A DNA stretch of 42,876 nucleotides from Bryobacterales bacterium. GTDB taxonomy: Bacteria; Acidobacteriota; Terriglobia; Bryobacterales; Bryobacteraceae. Under the pieces are notes generated by a model, which ran no database searches, was not told the origin of the DNA, and was given only the letters and a program-made list of their open reading frames with translations. How positions within the stretch are numbered: position 1 is the first letter of the stretch; each line of letters starts with the position of its first letter. The stretch spans positions 1 to 42,876 of the forward strand of contig JAEUQE010000048.1 in assembly GCA_016789785.1 (NCBI GenBank). The letters are read 5' to 3'. This document shows positions 26,086 through 33,532 of the stretch, in pieces. The translations under genes and the position numbers were made by a program.

Positions 26086-27995
26086 AGAGTGCTCCATTCG
26101 GTCGTGTAGGCGACACGCTCCATTGCGATGGCATCCACTGGGCACCGCATCGCACAAGCGGCGCAGCGGATGCAGCGTTCTTCGTCTTTGAGGATTGCCG
26201 AGTGCGCGGAAAGATCGGCGTCCGCGCCGAATACGGCGTCGATGGTGGCGCGCATCTCCTCACTGGCGGCGATCTCCGTGAGCGGAACAAGCTTCAGGCA
26301 AAGCGTCGGGCACACATCCGCACAGCCTCCACAGAGGACACATCGCGCGCTGTCGAACACCGGCGTCACTCCGCAATCCAGACATCGCGACGCCTCACGC
26401 ATCGCCTGCTCCGCGTTGTATCCGGTCTCGACCAGCGCGTCCGGGTGTTGCAAGCGGTCTTCCGGATGAGAGATGGGAACCGGCACGCGACGAATCGCTT
26501 CGTAGCCACGCTCCCTGCGGTAGCGGTCTTCGATGAGATGCGACGTCACCACGTGCGGCGATAGTGCACGCCCCGTCAGATATTGATAGACGGACCGGGC
26601 CGCGGCTTTGCCCGAAGCAACCGCATCGATCAACAGGCGGGTGCCATGCGCCAGATCGCCGGCAACGAACACACCTGACGCCGTGGTCGCCAATGTCTTG
26701 GGATCCGACTTCGGCCAGCCAGGACGGAACTGTTCGACATCCCGGCCGCCATCTTCGAGGAATCCGAGTTGTGGCGATTGGCCAACGGCCAGCATCACTG
26801 AGTCGCACGGCAGCACGATCACATCGTTGTCGTCGTACACCGGCGCGAAACGGCGATTCTCGTCGTACACATGAAGACACCGGCGGAACTTGACTCCGGT
26901 CACTTTGCCATGTTCGTCACGGACGATCGCGACCGGCCCCCATCCATTCAGACGTTCGATGCCTTCCTCATCACCTTCGAGGATCTCGACGGTGTCGGCG
27001 GGCATCTCTTCCAAACCTTCGAGCGAAACCAGACGCACCGACGAGGTGCCCTTCAACCGCGCCGCGGTACGGGCCGTATCGTAGGCGATCTGCCGCAGCA
27101 CGGTTCGCGCGACGTCGTAAGCCACGTTTCCTCCGCCGATGACCACCACCTCGCGGCCCACATTCACTGGCTCGCCGAGTGAGACCGAACGGAGCAGATC
27201 GACACCTCCATACACTCCTGGTCCACCTTCGCCGGGCAGCCCGAGCGATCGCGAGGACTTCGCACCCACGGCGAGGATCACAGCGGCGTAATCGCGCCTC
27301 AGTTCGGCGAACGAGATGTCCTTGCCGACGGTGACGCCGCAGTGAATCGTCACGCCAAGCGCGCGGATCACGTCTACTTCGCGCTCGATGACTTCGCGCG
27401 GCAGACGATAGGCGGGGATGCCAACGGCGAGCATTCCGGCGGCGACGGGTTCCGTCTCAAAGACCACTGGCCGCGCACCGAGCAAGGCAAGGTCGTGTGC
27501 GGCGGAAAGGCCCGCCGGACCGGCGCCGATGATGGCGACGAGTTGCGAGGCAAGCTGCGGAACACGGCCGTCAAAAGTGGCGCGAAGCAGGGACGCCATC
27601 TCTTCCGCGTTCGCCGCGACGGGCGGCTCGAAATTCTGCACATCGTGCAGGACACTGGCGGAGCCACAGGCTTCGGGACCGTGCTTCTCGCAGACAAAGC
27701 GCTTCAACGCTCGAATGGAAACGGGACGGTCGACGCCGGTGAACTGGCCGTCGTCGCCCGCCCGGGGAACCTTGCCACGCCGGCATGCGGCTTCGCACGG
27801 CGCGCCACACACGCGGCCGCAGATGGACGCGAAAGGATTTGGCCCTCGGGCGATCAGATAGGCCTCTTCGAACCGTCCCTGCGCGATGGCACGAACGTAG
27901 CCGCGCGCGTCGGTATGAACCGGGCACGCCACCTGACAGGAAATCAGGTTTTGGTAGTATCCTTCGCCCGGAACATCGACGCGCAGTGGTGTCAT
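26082..27995 (-). CDS. GltD-like FAD/NAD(P) oxidoreductase with N- and C-terminal Fe-S domains
   Basis: 637 residues from ATG 27993-27995, which overlaps the Rrf2 stop (ATGA) and has AAGGAAGG upstream. The N-terminal domain has the GltD-type cysteine set (C20, C24, C59, C63, C67, C71) for low-potential [4Fe-4S] clusters. [21 protein letters not shown] binds FAD and [19 protein letters not shown] binds NAD(P). The C-terminal part adds a two-cluster ferredoxin ([12 protein letters not shown] and [16 protein letters not shown]). This is the layout of glutamate synthase small-subunit relatives that serve as electron-input modules in larger complexes. No glutamate synthase large subunit is nearby; instead it precedes Rieske and cytochrome b genes. 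It probably links cytoplasmic NAD(P)H or ferredoxin with the quinone/bc module. The direction is not known. Confidence 0.88.
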   Translation of the reverse strand: MTPLRVDVPGEGYYQNLISCQVACPVHTDARGYVRAIAQGRFEEAYLIARGPNPFASICGRVCGAPCEAACRRGKVPRAGDDGQFTGVDRPVSIRALKRFVCEKHGPEACGSASVLHDVQNFEPPVAANAEEMASLLRATFDGRVPQLASQLVAIIGAGPAGLSAAHDLALLGARPVVFETEPVAAGMLAVGIPAYRLPREVIEREVDVIRALGVTIHCGVTVGKDISFAELRRDYAAVILAVGAKSSRSLGLPGEGGPGVYGGVDLLRSVSLGEPVNVGREVVVIGGGNVAYDVARTVLRQIAYDTARTAARLKGTSSVRLVSLEGLEEMPADTVEILEGDEEGIERLNGWGPVAIVRDEHGKVTGVKFRRCLHVYDENRRFAPVYDDNDVIVLPCDSVMLAVGQSPQLGFLEDGGRDVEQFRPGWPKSDPKTLATTASGVFVAGDLAHGTRLLIDAVASGKAAARSVYQYLTGRALSPHVVTSHLIEDRYRRERGYEAIRRVPVPISHPEDRLQHPDALVETGYNAEQAMREASRCLDCGVTPVFDSARCVLCGGCADVCPTLCLKLVPLTEIAASEEMRATIDAVFGADADLSAHSAILKDEERCIRCAACAMRCPVDAIAMERVAYTTEWSTL

Positions 27996-28489
27996 GAGAC
28001 GGCGCCCTTCCTTGCGGCGGGTCTGCTGTTGATTGCATGAAGGCTCAGCGCGCCCATGAGGCATGTGACGCCGCCCGTGAGTTTGCCGGAGGAGAATGGC
28101 TTCTCCAACAGGTGCGCGAGCGTCCAGCGGCCCAGCACGCCGGTAATCGCGGCGTGGAGTTCCAGGGCCGCGCGGTGGAAATTGCAGTAGCTCGGCTCAG
28201 GACGCGCGGATTTGCAGTAGTCGCCGACGATCGTTCCTTGGCATGCTTCCACGACCGCGAGGAGCGTGATCTCAGCCGGCGCTCTTCGCAACCGTACTCC
28301 GCCCTTCACACCCTTTTCGGCTTCCAGAATGCCCGCCTTCACCATGTGGCGGGTGACCTTGGCGAGATACGTAGGCGATTCGCCGAGCGCTTCGGCGATG
28401 CGGCGCGGGGGCCAGCAGTCATCCTCTTTGGGCTGTTGCGCGAGCAGCACCAGGGACCGGATTGCGGAGAGTGAAGTTTTGCCAAGCAT
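27992..28489 (-). CDS. Rrf2-family transcriptional regulator
   Basis: 165 residues. The N-terminal winged helix is typical (YLAKVTRHMVKAGILEAEKGVKGGVRL, about 41-67), including the GxxGG wing. The cluster-binding segment has three cysteines, C83-x8-C92-x9-C102, with His105 close by. Spacing differs from NsrR and IscR, so the ligand set may be its own. C25 and C143 are further cysteines. Relatives bind a [2Fe-2S] or [4Fe-4S] cluster and sense NO, redox state or Fe-S supply, usually repressing their own operon. This gene is the first of the ten-gene respiratory operon and overlaps the next gene by 4 bases. Two palindromes cover its promoter. Self-regulation is therefore likely, though inferred. 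Confidence 0.9.
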   Translation of the reverse strand: MLGKTSLSAIRSLVLLAQQPKEDDCWPPRRIAEALGESPTYLAKVTRHMVKAGILEAEKGVKGGVRLRRAPAEITLLAVVEACQGTIVGDYCKSARPEPSYCNFHRAALELHAAITGVLGRWTLAHLLEKPFSSGKLTGGVTCLMGALSLHAINSRPAARKGAVS

Positions 28490-28506
28490 CGCAAATCAGG
28501 ATAACA

Positions 28507-28523
28507 CGGATAGCATATATCCG
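28507..28523. promoter_or_regulatory. Palindrome CGGATA-N5-TATCCG over the -10 box
   Basis: A perfect inverted repeat with 6-base arms encloses the -10 box of the operon promoter. A protein bound here would block RNA polymerase. The Rrf2 protein encoded 18 bases downstream is the natural candidate. Confidence 0.6.
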
Positions 28524-28540
28524 CTTTTTGGTCGTGTCAA
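28512..28540 (-). promoter_or_regulatory. Sigma70-like promoter of the respiratory operon
   Basis: Reading the minus strand, TTGACA (28535-28540) is a full consensus -35. After exactly 17 bases comes TATGCT (28512-28517), a 4/6 match to the -10 box. Transcription would begin near 28505, about 15 bases before the Rrf2 start at 28489. Confidence 0.7.
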
Positions 28541-28553
28541 CAGATTTGTTGAC
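28536..28553. promoter_or_regulatory. Palindrome GTCAACA-N4-TGTTGAC over the -35 box
   Basis: A perfect inverted repeat with 7-base arms overlaps five bases of the -35 hexamer and extends upstream. Its sequence differs from the palindrome over the -10 box, so the two sites may be read by different proteins. Confidence 0.6.
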
Positions 28554-28659
28554 GTAAAGCCAGAAAAGGGATCGATCTCGATCCGTGGATACCCGTGGCA
28601 GAGAAACGGCACCCGATGCTGGCTGCAACGCCCTAGTCGCGCGATTCGCCGGCAGTGGC

Positions 28660-28678
28660 AGCCGATTCTGAGTCGGCT
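28660..28678 (-). terminator. Hairpin downstream of the NHL-repeat gene
   Basis: A perfect 6-base stem AGCCGA/TCGGCT with a 7-base loop lies 22 bases past the stop of the 28701-33149 gene and upstream of the Rrf2 promoter. There is no T-run after it on the minus strand, so it is a weak candidate. The rest of 28554-28700 shows nothing I can name. Confidence 0.35.
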
Positions 28679-28700
28679 CGTGTGATTCGATCGGTTGCCG

Positions 28701-31700
28701 CTACTGGACAGCCATGGTTACCGGTTCACTCGATCGTCCGGCGGCGGTAATCACAACGGGAATCTGACTTCCCAACGGGCTATCGGCAGGCACCGTGACT
28801 TGAACACGATACCTGCCCGCGGAACCGGGGTCCAACGTGGCCGAGACGACGATGGCTGTCCGGCCACCGATGGCCGCCTGAACGGGGGCAACTACGGTGG
28901 GCGGTGTGGGGGGAGCAGGTGCGCCCGGCGGAAGCAGCGGCGTCACGAGCCCCAGCCCAGTGCAAAGAATCACGACAGTATCCCCTCTCCGCGCGGGATT
29001 CGCCGCGTCGGCAACCCGGCCGTCGGCCCTTCGAATGAAGCCTTGTCCGAATCCCTGTTCATTGACTGTGAAGATTCCTGGCTGCGCCTGTGCGACGACA
29101 AACTGTTCCGGAACGGAGAGCGTGTTGCCCCGGCGCACGACCACCTGGTGCTGAACGTCCGACGCCAGATCGTAAGGGATTTGCGCGTTGATTTGGCCAG
29201 TGCTGGTGAACAACAGTGGTAACGGCCTGCCCCCGAGCAGCACTTCTGTCTCATCCAATGATTGGGGAAATGGAGGAGCATTCACCCGGCTCTCGCGGTC
29301 GGCAAGGTTTCCTCCGAGAATGCTGATCAACTGGCCTGGCGCCACGGGTGCGCCCGTAATGAAGCTCGCGGAGTGCCGCAGTGAACCGCTTTGCACGATC
29401 GGCGTGCGGCTCAACTCACGGATCGTCCCGCTACGTCCACCGACAGACAACCGATTCTCGACATTCACCGCGACGTTCAGATCGACGGGCGTACTGCTCG
29501 CCGCAGTCGGCTTCAAGGTGCCCGTCCACAGCCCGGCTCCAATGTGGTTCAACGTAATCTGTCCGCGATTGGCGATGTAGGCGACCGGCTTCGCGCCCGG
29601 CGCGGTTTGTGGAGTGAGCAGTGTGCCGCAATCGTCCACCATTTTCACTTCCACGGTGAGCGGTTCGCCGACCGCGGCCTCGAATCCGTCACGCAGCGAA
29701 GTGAACTGGATTTGAATGTTCTTTGACGCACAGCCGGCCAGAGCGCGTCCTGCAAGGCCTTTGGCATCGAACTGCGTCCCGGGTGGCGCCACGATCGAAA
29801 GAACGTTGACGCTCTGGATCACGTCGCCGAACTGCAGCGAGAGACCTCCGCGGCGGATGCCCGGCTCCAGGCCCGCAAAGTCCGGCTGGACCGCGATGCG
29901 CGCGGGCGCATTCGGCTGGACCGAGCCGATCGAGGGAAGTTGCGTGAACCACTGCCTGCCATCCTCGGTCCCGCGGTAGCTGAAAAAGCTCACCGGCGCG
30001 GCACGCAGGTTGGACACGGTGACACTCTGGGATCCCGGATTCGCGCCCGGAGCGCCGATGAAGATCAATCCGGTCGGCCGCACTTCTGGCGGCTGCGGCG
30101 AACCTTCGGCTAACACACGGAGCAGAACGGTCACGACCTGCGGTGATCCGCCGGGAACAGTGATCTCGACGCGCCCGTAGTAGTCGCCGCGTTCCAGGTT
30201 GCGGTGGTCGACACTCACGGCGAGTTGGGCAACGTCCTGTAACGGTCGAGCAACGCGTCCGCTCTCGGTATCCACGGCCAGCCAGTTTCCGCCGCCCAGT
30301 GTGCTGGCTCTTGCCTGCCAGGTCATCTCCCCGGTGCCTTCGTTGAGGATGCCAACACTCTGTGGCGCGGGCGCTCCGCCCTTGGCAACCGCCACGAACG
30401 TGAGCCCTGCCTGCGAGACCACTACGCTTGGACGGGCCGCCTGCTTCACCACCAAAGCCACCGGGACACGGACCTGCTGGCCTCCGCCCTGAACCAACAC
30501 CGAACCGGAGTAAGTGCCGGCGCCCAGCCCCATTGCTGAAATCCGCAAGTTCAGGGGTAGCCGTTCCCCCGGCCCGAGCGTGGCCGATGCGGGAGTTGCC
30601 GAAAGCCAGCGGGCGCTCCCATCGACGGCTAGGGATATCGTGACCGGCAACGCTTGCCCGCCTTCATTCACAAGGGAGATGTCGCGTGTTTCCGTCGCTC
30701 CCGCTTCAAGTGAGGATGACACCGGCTGCGTGGGAACCAAGAGCCTGCCCGGAGTCGCGGGCGTAACGGTGAGCACCACATCGACCTCCAGCAGTACCGA
30801 GGTGTCGAACAACACGCTGATCACTCCATTGTAAGTGCCGGGGGGGAGGGCGGAGGCGTCCAGCGTGGCCTGCAGTTGAACTGGAGTGGGAGCAACCGCT
30901 GGCGTCACGGACAACCAGTTCCCGCCGGTTGTTCGTGAGCGCACAGTGACAACCATGTTGGTTGGCAGTTGTAGCGCGGGCAGCGGAACCCGGCTGATCT
31001 GACCTTGCCCGGCCTGCACCGGGAGCCTGACCCTCGAAACAGGGCCGACAGGCAGCGGTGCTCGAATCACCCGGATCCGCTGGTTCCCCGTGTCGGAAAA
31101 ATAGATGTCGCCATTCGGCGCGATGGCGATCCCCATGTCGGGGCCATCAATGCGCGCGCGCGTCGAGAGACCACCATCGCCCGAATAACCTGGTTCTCCG
31201 GTGCCGGCGATGGTCTGGATGATGCCGCGCTCGTCGATCATCCGGATGCGATGCCCATCCCGCTCGAGAATGTAGATGCGGCCCCGGTTGTCGACGGCGA
31301 TGCCTGACGGCGCGTTGAGAGTTGCGTTGGTGGCGGGTCCCCCGTCACCGGTGGAGCCCGCGGTGCCGTTCCCGCAGATGGTGGTGATGATGCCGGCACG
31401 GTCGATCTTGCGGACGCGGTGGTCGGCGACGTCGGTGATCAGGAGTTCGCCTGCGGCGTTGTAGGCAAGGGCGTGAGGCTCGCGAAAGCCTGCGGACACC
31501 GCAGGACCACCGTCACCGAAGAACCCGTTGCGTCCGTCGCCGGCGATTACCGTTGAGGTCCCGTCAGCCGAAAGCCGGCGGACCTGACGTGGTGAGGTTC
31601 CAGTTGCGATGAGGTAACTGCCCTGCTCCGTATCGGGCAGCAACCCGCGCCAATGCCCCGTGATCGGGGCCAGCATCCCTCCGCGCCAGATCTGCGAGAG

Positions 31701-33149
31701 ATTTCCGTCGGATTCCAGGCGGAGGAGTTGAGACGGCAGGTCAGCCCCAAAAACGGGCCGTCCGCCCGGATCCACCAAAATCCCAGTGACGCCACTGAGA
31801 CGCACGTTCTTGGGACCACTCCCGCCGAATCCTCCGGCCAAGTGTTGATACTGCCCCGCCCTACTGATTTGCTCGATCCGGCCCGCCGTCTCAACCGGGA
31901 CCAGACTGCCGCCACCCGAAAGGGCGGACACTACCAATCCCCTGCTGGCTACGTAAAGATTCTGCTCTCGATCCAGAGCAAGTCCCAAGGGTTGGAGAAA
32001 GTGCGCCTCCTCTTTCGACGCGCCCTCGGGAGGCCGCGAAAGAAGGCCATTGCCGGCGTAGCGATTGATGATGCCGCTACTGTCGATACGCCGGACGCAG
32101 TAGCACAGCCGGTCATCCAAGTGGAGAGCGCTGCCGGCGACGGCAAGAAGTCGCGGCGATTGCCCCAATCCAGCCTCGGTTGCAGCGCCTCCGTCTCCCG
32201 AGGACTGGGATGTCGAGTTGCCGGCTACGCTTCGAATCAACCCATCCTCGGTCACCGCCAGGATGCGAACGCCAAACTGCAAATTGGAAATGTAGATGGA
32301 GCCGTCTGCTCCAGCGGCAAATCCGCGGATCAGCAGATCGGACTCTCGCGCAGTTGCCCCCAGACGCGTCCCCGCCCTGCCAGTCCCCGCGATCCACTTC
32401 ATGATGCCATCCTGGCCGATGGCGATTACCCGGTAGCCTGCCCAGAGAATCAGACGGTCATTCGGGTCCACCAGAAGAGGCGCGTAGTTCCCGCTGAAAC
32501 CGGCGACAGGTGGCCGCAACGTGGCTTCAAGCGCCGGTACTCCTTCATTGGGCGCCCGATCGCCGCCCCCGGCAAAAGTCCGGATGACTCCATCGGTCCC
32601 GATCTTACGGACCAGAAGCGGCTCAGCAACATAAAGACTACCCGTCGAATCCGCCGCGATCGACAGGATGTCACTGAAAGTAGCTTCCAGCGCCGGCATC
32701 GGCGGTAGTGCAAGATCCGCATCCGGTCGACGCTCTCCCGTGCCAGCGAAGGTCCGGATGTTGAAGTCGGGTCGAATTACGCGGATGCGCAGAACCCCTG
32801 CGCTGCGGAAGTAAACATTTCCCGTTGCGTCCACAGCGATTGATTCGACAAGGCCGATCGAGGCGTTTCGCGCATCGCCGCCGTCGCCCGAATAGCCCGG
32901 CAATCCGTTGCCTGCGATCAACTGCGCGATCCCGTCTGTGTTGACCCGAAAGATACGGTTCTCCGCCGCGAAGTACAGGTTCCCATGAACGTCGCCGGCC
33001 ATTGCCGTCAATTCGGCGAGGGGCATGTCGACTGCGCGTGCGGGAAGCGGCCCGAAGGACCAGTCTGTGCCCGCGTAGGTTTCAATAATCCCCTGCGCAA
33101 CGGCGTTTCCCGAAGCCAGGAACACCAATATGAGAGAAAACCGGATCAA
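28701..33149 (-). CDS. Large exported NHL-repeat protein with BACON-like domains and TIGR03437 C-terminus
   Basis: 1482 residues from TTG 33147-33149, the first possible start after an in-frame TGA and behind AAGGGAAGGTGA; it opens a signal peptide (MIRFSLILVFLASGNAVAQG). About residues 20-720 contain many NHL-type propeller repeats of the form AGNGxxGYSGDGGxAxxAxL followed by DxxGNxYFxD, forming one or two propellers. About 725-1060 hold several beta-sandwich repeats (GGNWLSVTPA, ARWLSATPASATLGPGE, GGNWLAVDTESG) like BACON or choice-of-anchor domains. From about 1249 the Solibacter C-terminal domain follows (RHSASFITGAPVAPGQLISI, GQINAQIPYDL, GLGLVTPLLPPGAPAP). Such proteins are surface or secreted and often bind carbohydrate or protein; no enzyme motif is seen. 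It stands alone upstream of the respiratory operon, separated by about 210 bases. Confidence 0.88.
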   Translation of the reverse strand: MIRFSLILVFLASGNAVAQGIIETYAGTDWSFGPLPARAVDMPLAELTAMAGDVHGNLYFAAENRIFRVNTDGIAQLIAGNGLPGYSGDGGDARNASIGLVESIAVDATGNVYFRSAGVLRIRVIRPDFNIRTFAGTGERRPDADLALPPMPALEATFSDILSIAADSTGSLYVAEPLLVRKIGTDGVIRTFAGGGDRAPNEGVPALEATLRPPVAGFSGNYAPLLVDPNDRLILWAGYRVIAIGQDGIMKWIAGTGRAGTRLGATARESDLLIRGFAAGADGSIYISNLQFGVRILAVTEDGLIRSVAGNSTSQSSGDGGAATEAGLGQSPRLLAVAGSALHLDDRLCYCVRRIDSSGIINRYAGNGLLSRPPEGASKEEAHFLQPLGLALDREQNLYVASRGLVVSALSGGGSLVPVETAGRIEQISRAGQYQHLAGGFGGSGPKNVRLSGVTGILVDPGGRPVFGADLPSQLLRLESDGNLSQIWRGGMLAPITGHWRGLLPDTEQGSYLIATGTSPRQVRRLSADGTSTVIAGDGRNGFFGDGGPAVSAGFREPHALAYNAAGELLITDVADHRVRKIDRAGIITTICGNGTAGSTGDGGPATNATLNAPSGIAVDNRGRIYILERDGHRIRMIDERGIIQTIAGTGEPGYSGDGGLSTRARIDGPDMGIAIAPNGDIYFSDTGNQRIRVIRAPLPVGPVSRVRLPVQAGQGQISRVPLPALQLPTNMVVTVRSRTTGGNWLSVTPAVAPTPVQLQATLDASALPPGTYNGVISVLFDTSVLLEVDVVLTVTPATPGRLLVPTQPVSSSLEAGATETRDISLVNEGGQALPVTISLAVDGSARWLSATPASATLGPGERLPLNLRISAMGLGAGTYSGSVLVQGGGQQVRVPVALVVKQAARPSVVVSQAGLTFVAVAKGGAPAPQSVGILNEGTGEMTWQARASTLGGGNWLAVDTESGRVARPLQDVAQLAVSVDHRNLERGDYYGRVEITVPGGSPQVVTVLLRVLAEGSPQPPEVRPTGLIFIGAPGANPGSQSVTVSNLRAAPVSFFSYRGTEDGRQWFTQLPSIGSVQPNAPARIAVQPDFAGLEPGIRRGGLSLQFGDVIQSVNVLSIVAPPGTQFDAKGLAGRALAGCASKNIQIQFTSLRDGFEAAVGEPLTVEVKMVDDCGTLLTPQTAPGAKPVAYIANRGQITLNHIGAGLWTGTLKPTAASSTPVDLNVAVNVENRLSVGGRSGTIRELSRTPIVQSGSLRHSASFITGAPVAPGQLISILGGNLADRESRVNAPPFPQSLDETEVLLGGRPLPLLFTSTGQINAQIPYDLASDVQHQVVVRRGNTLSVPEQFVVAQAQPGIFTVNEQGFGQGFIRRADGRVADAANPARRGDTVVILCTGLGLVTPLLPPGAPAPPTPPTVVAPVQAAIGGRTAIVVSATLDPGSAGRYRVQVTVPADSPLGSQIPVVITAAGRSSEPVTMAVQ

Positions 33150-33532
33150 TCGTCACCTTCCCTTGTCACGAGCAAAGAGGCCCGCTGGCCGTTCTCGCCC
33201 CGAAACTGCATTCGCACCGCGCACGTCTCCTGAACCACAACCGCCGCAGCCGCTCCACCATCACCGGCCACAGCGGTTGTCCACAGCGGCTGTCCACATC
33301 AAATCTGTCTTTCCTGCCGGCGGGATTCCCTGAATGTGCGTGGCCCAGAGTTAGCAAAACGCTCATGATATCGCACCTCCGGCGCTCGAGAATGAACGTA
33401 TGAAAGGCTGACCGTTTGCACATGAAACAAGGCGATTCTCATGTGTAACGGTCCACGGGAGTGCCGCCCTGCCAGCAAGCCCCTACACTGAATCAACTTC
33501 CCAGTTTGAGGAAAGCGTTTCAGGGGGTGACC
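33150..33532. promoter_or_regulatory. 383-base divergent intergenic region
   Basis: This gap separates the NHL gene (minus) from a TonB receptor (plus). It holds a 13-base tandem repeat at 33268-33298 with two DnaA-box-like 9-mers (TTGTCCACA 33277-33285, CTGTCCACA 33290-33298), and a perfect inverted repeat CACATGA-N13-TCATGTG at 33419-33445. I could not pick a convincing promoter pair, and short open frames here do not look like genes. Confidence 0.5.
33419..33445. promoter_or_regulatory. Inverted repeat CACATGA-N13-TCATGTG, candidate operator
   Basis: Perfect 7-base arms centred about 100 bases before the receptor start at 33533. The arms are two turns apart on the same DNA face, as expected for a dimeric regulator. 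No cognate regulator gene adjoins it. Confidence 0.45.

Noticed and set aside
33268..33298. Replication origin from DnaA-box-like repeats
   Set aside because: Only two near-boxes, no AT-rich unwinding element and no replication genes nearby.
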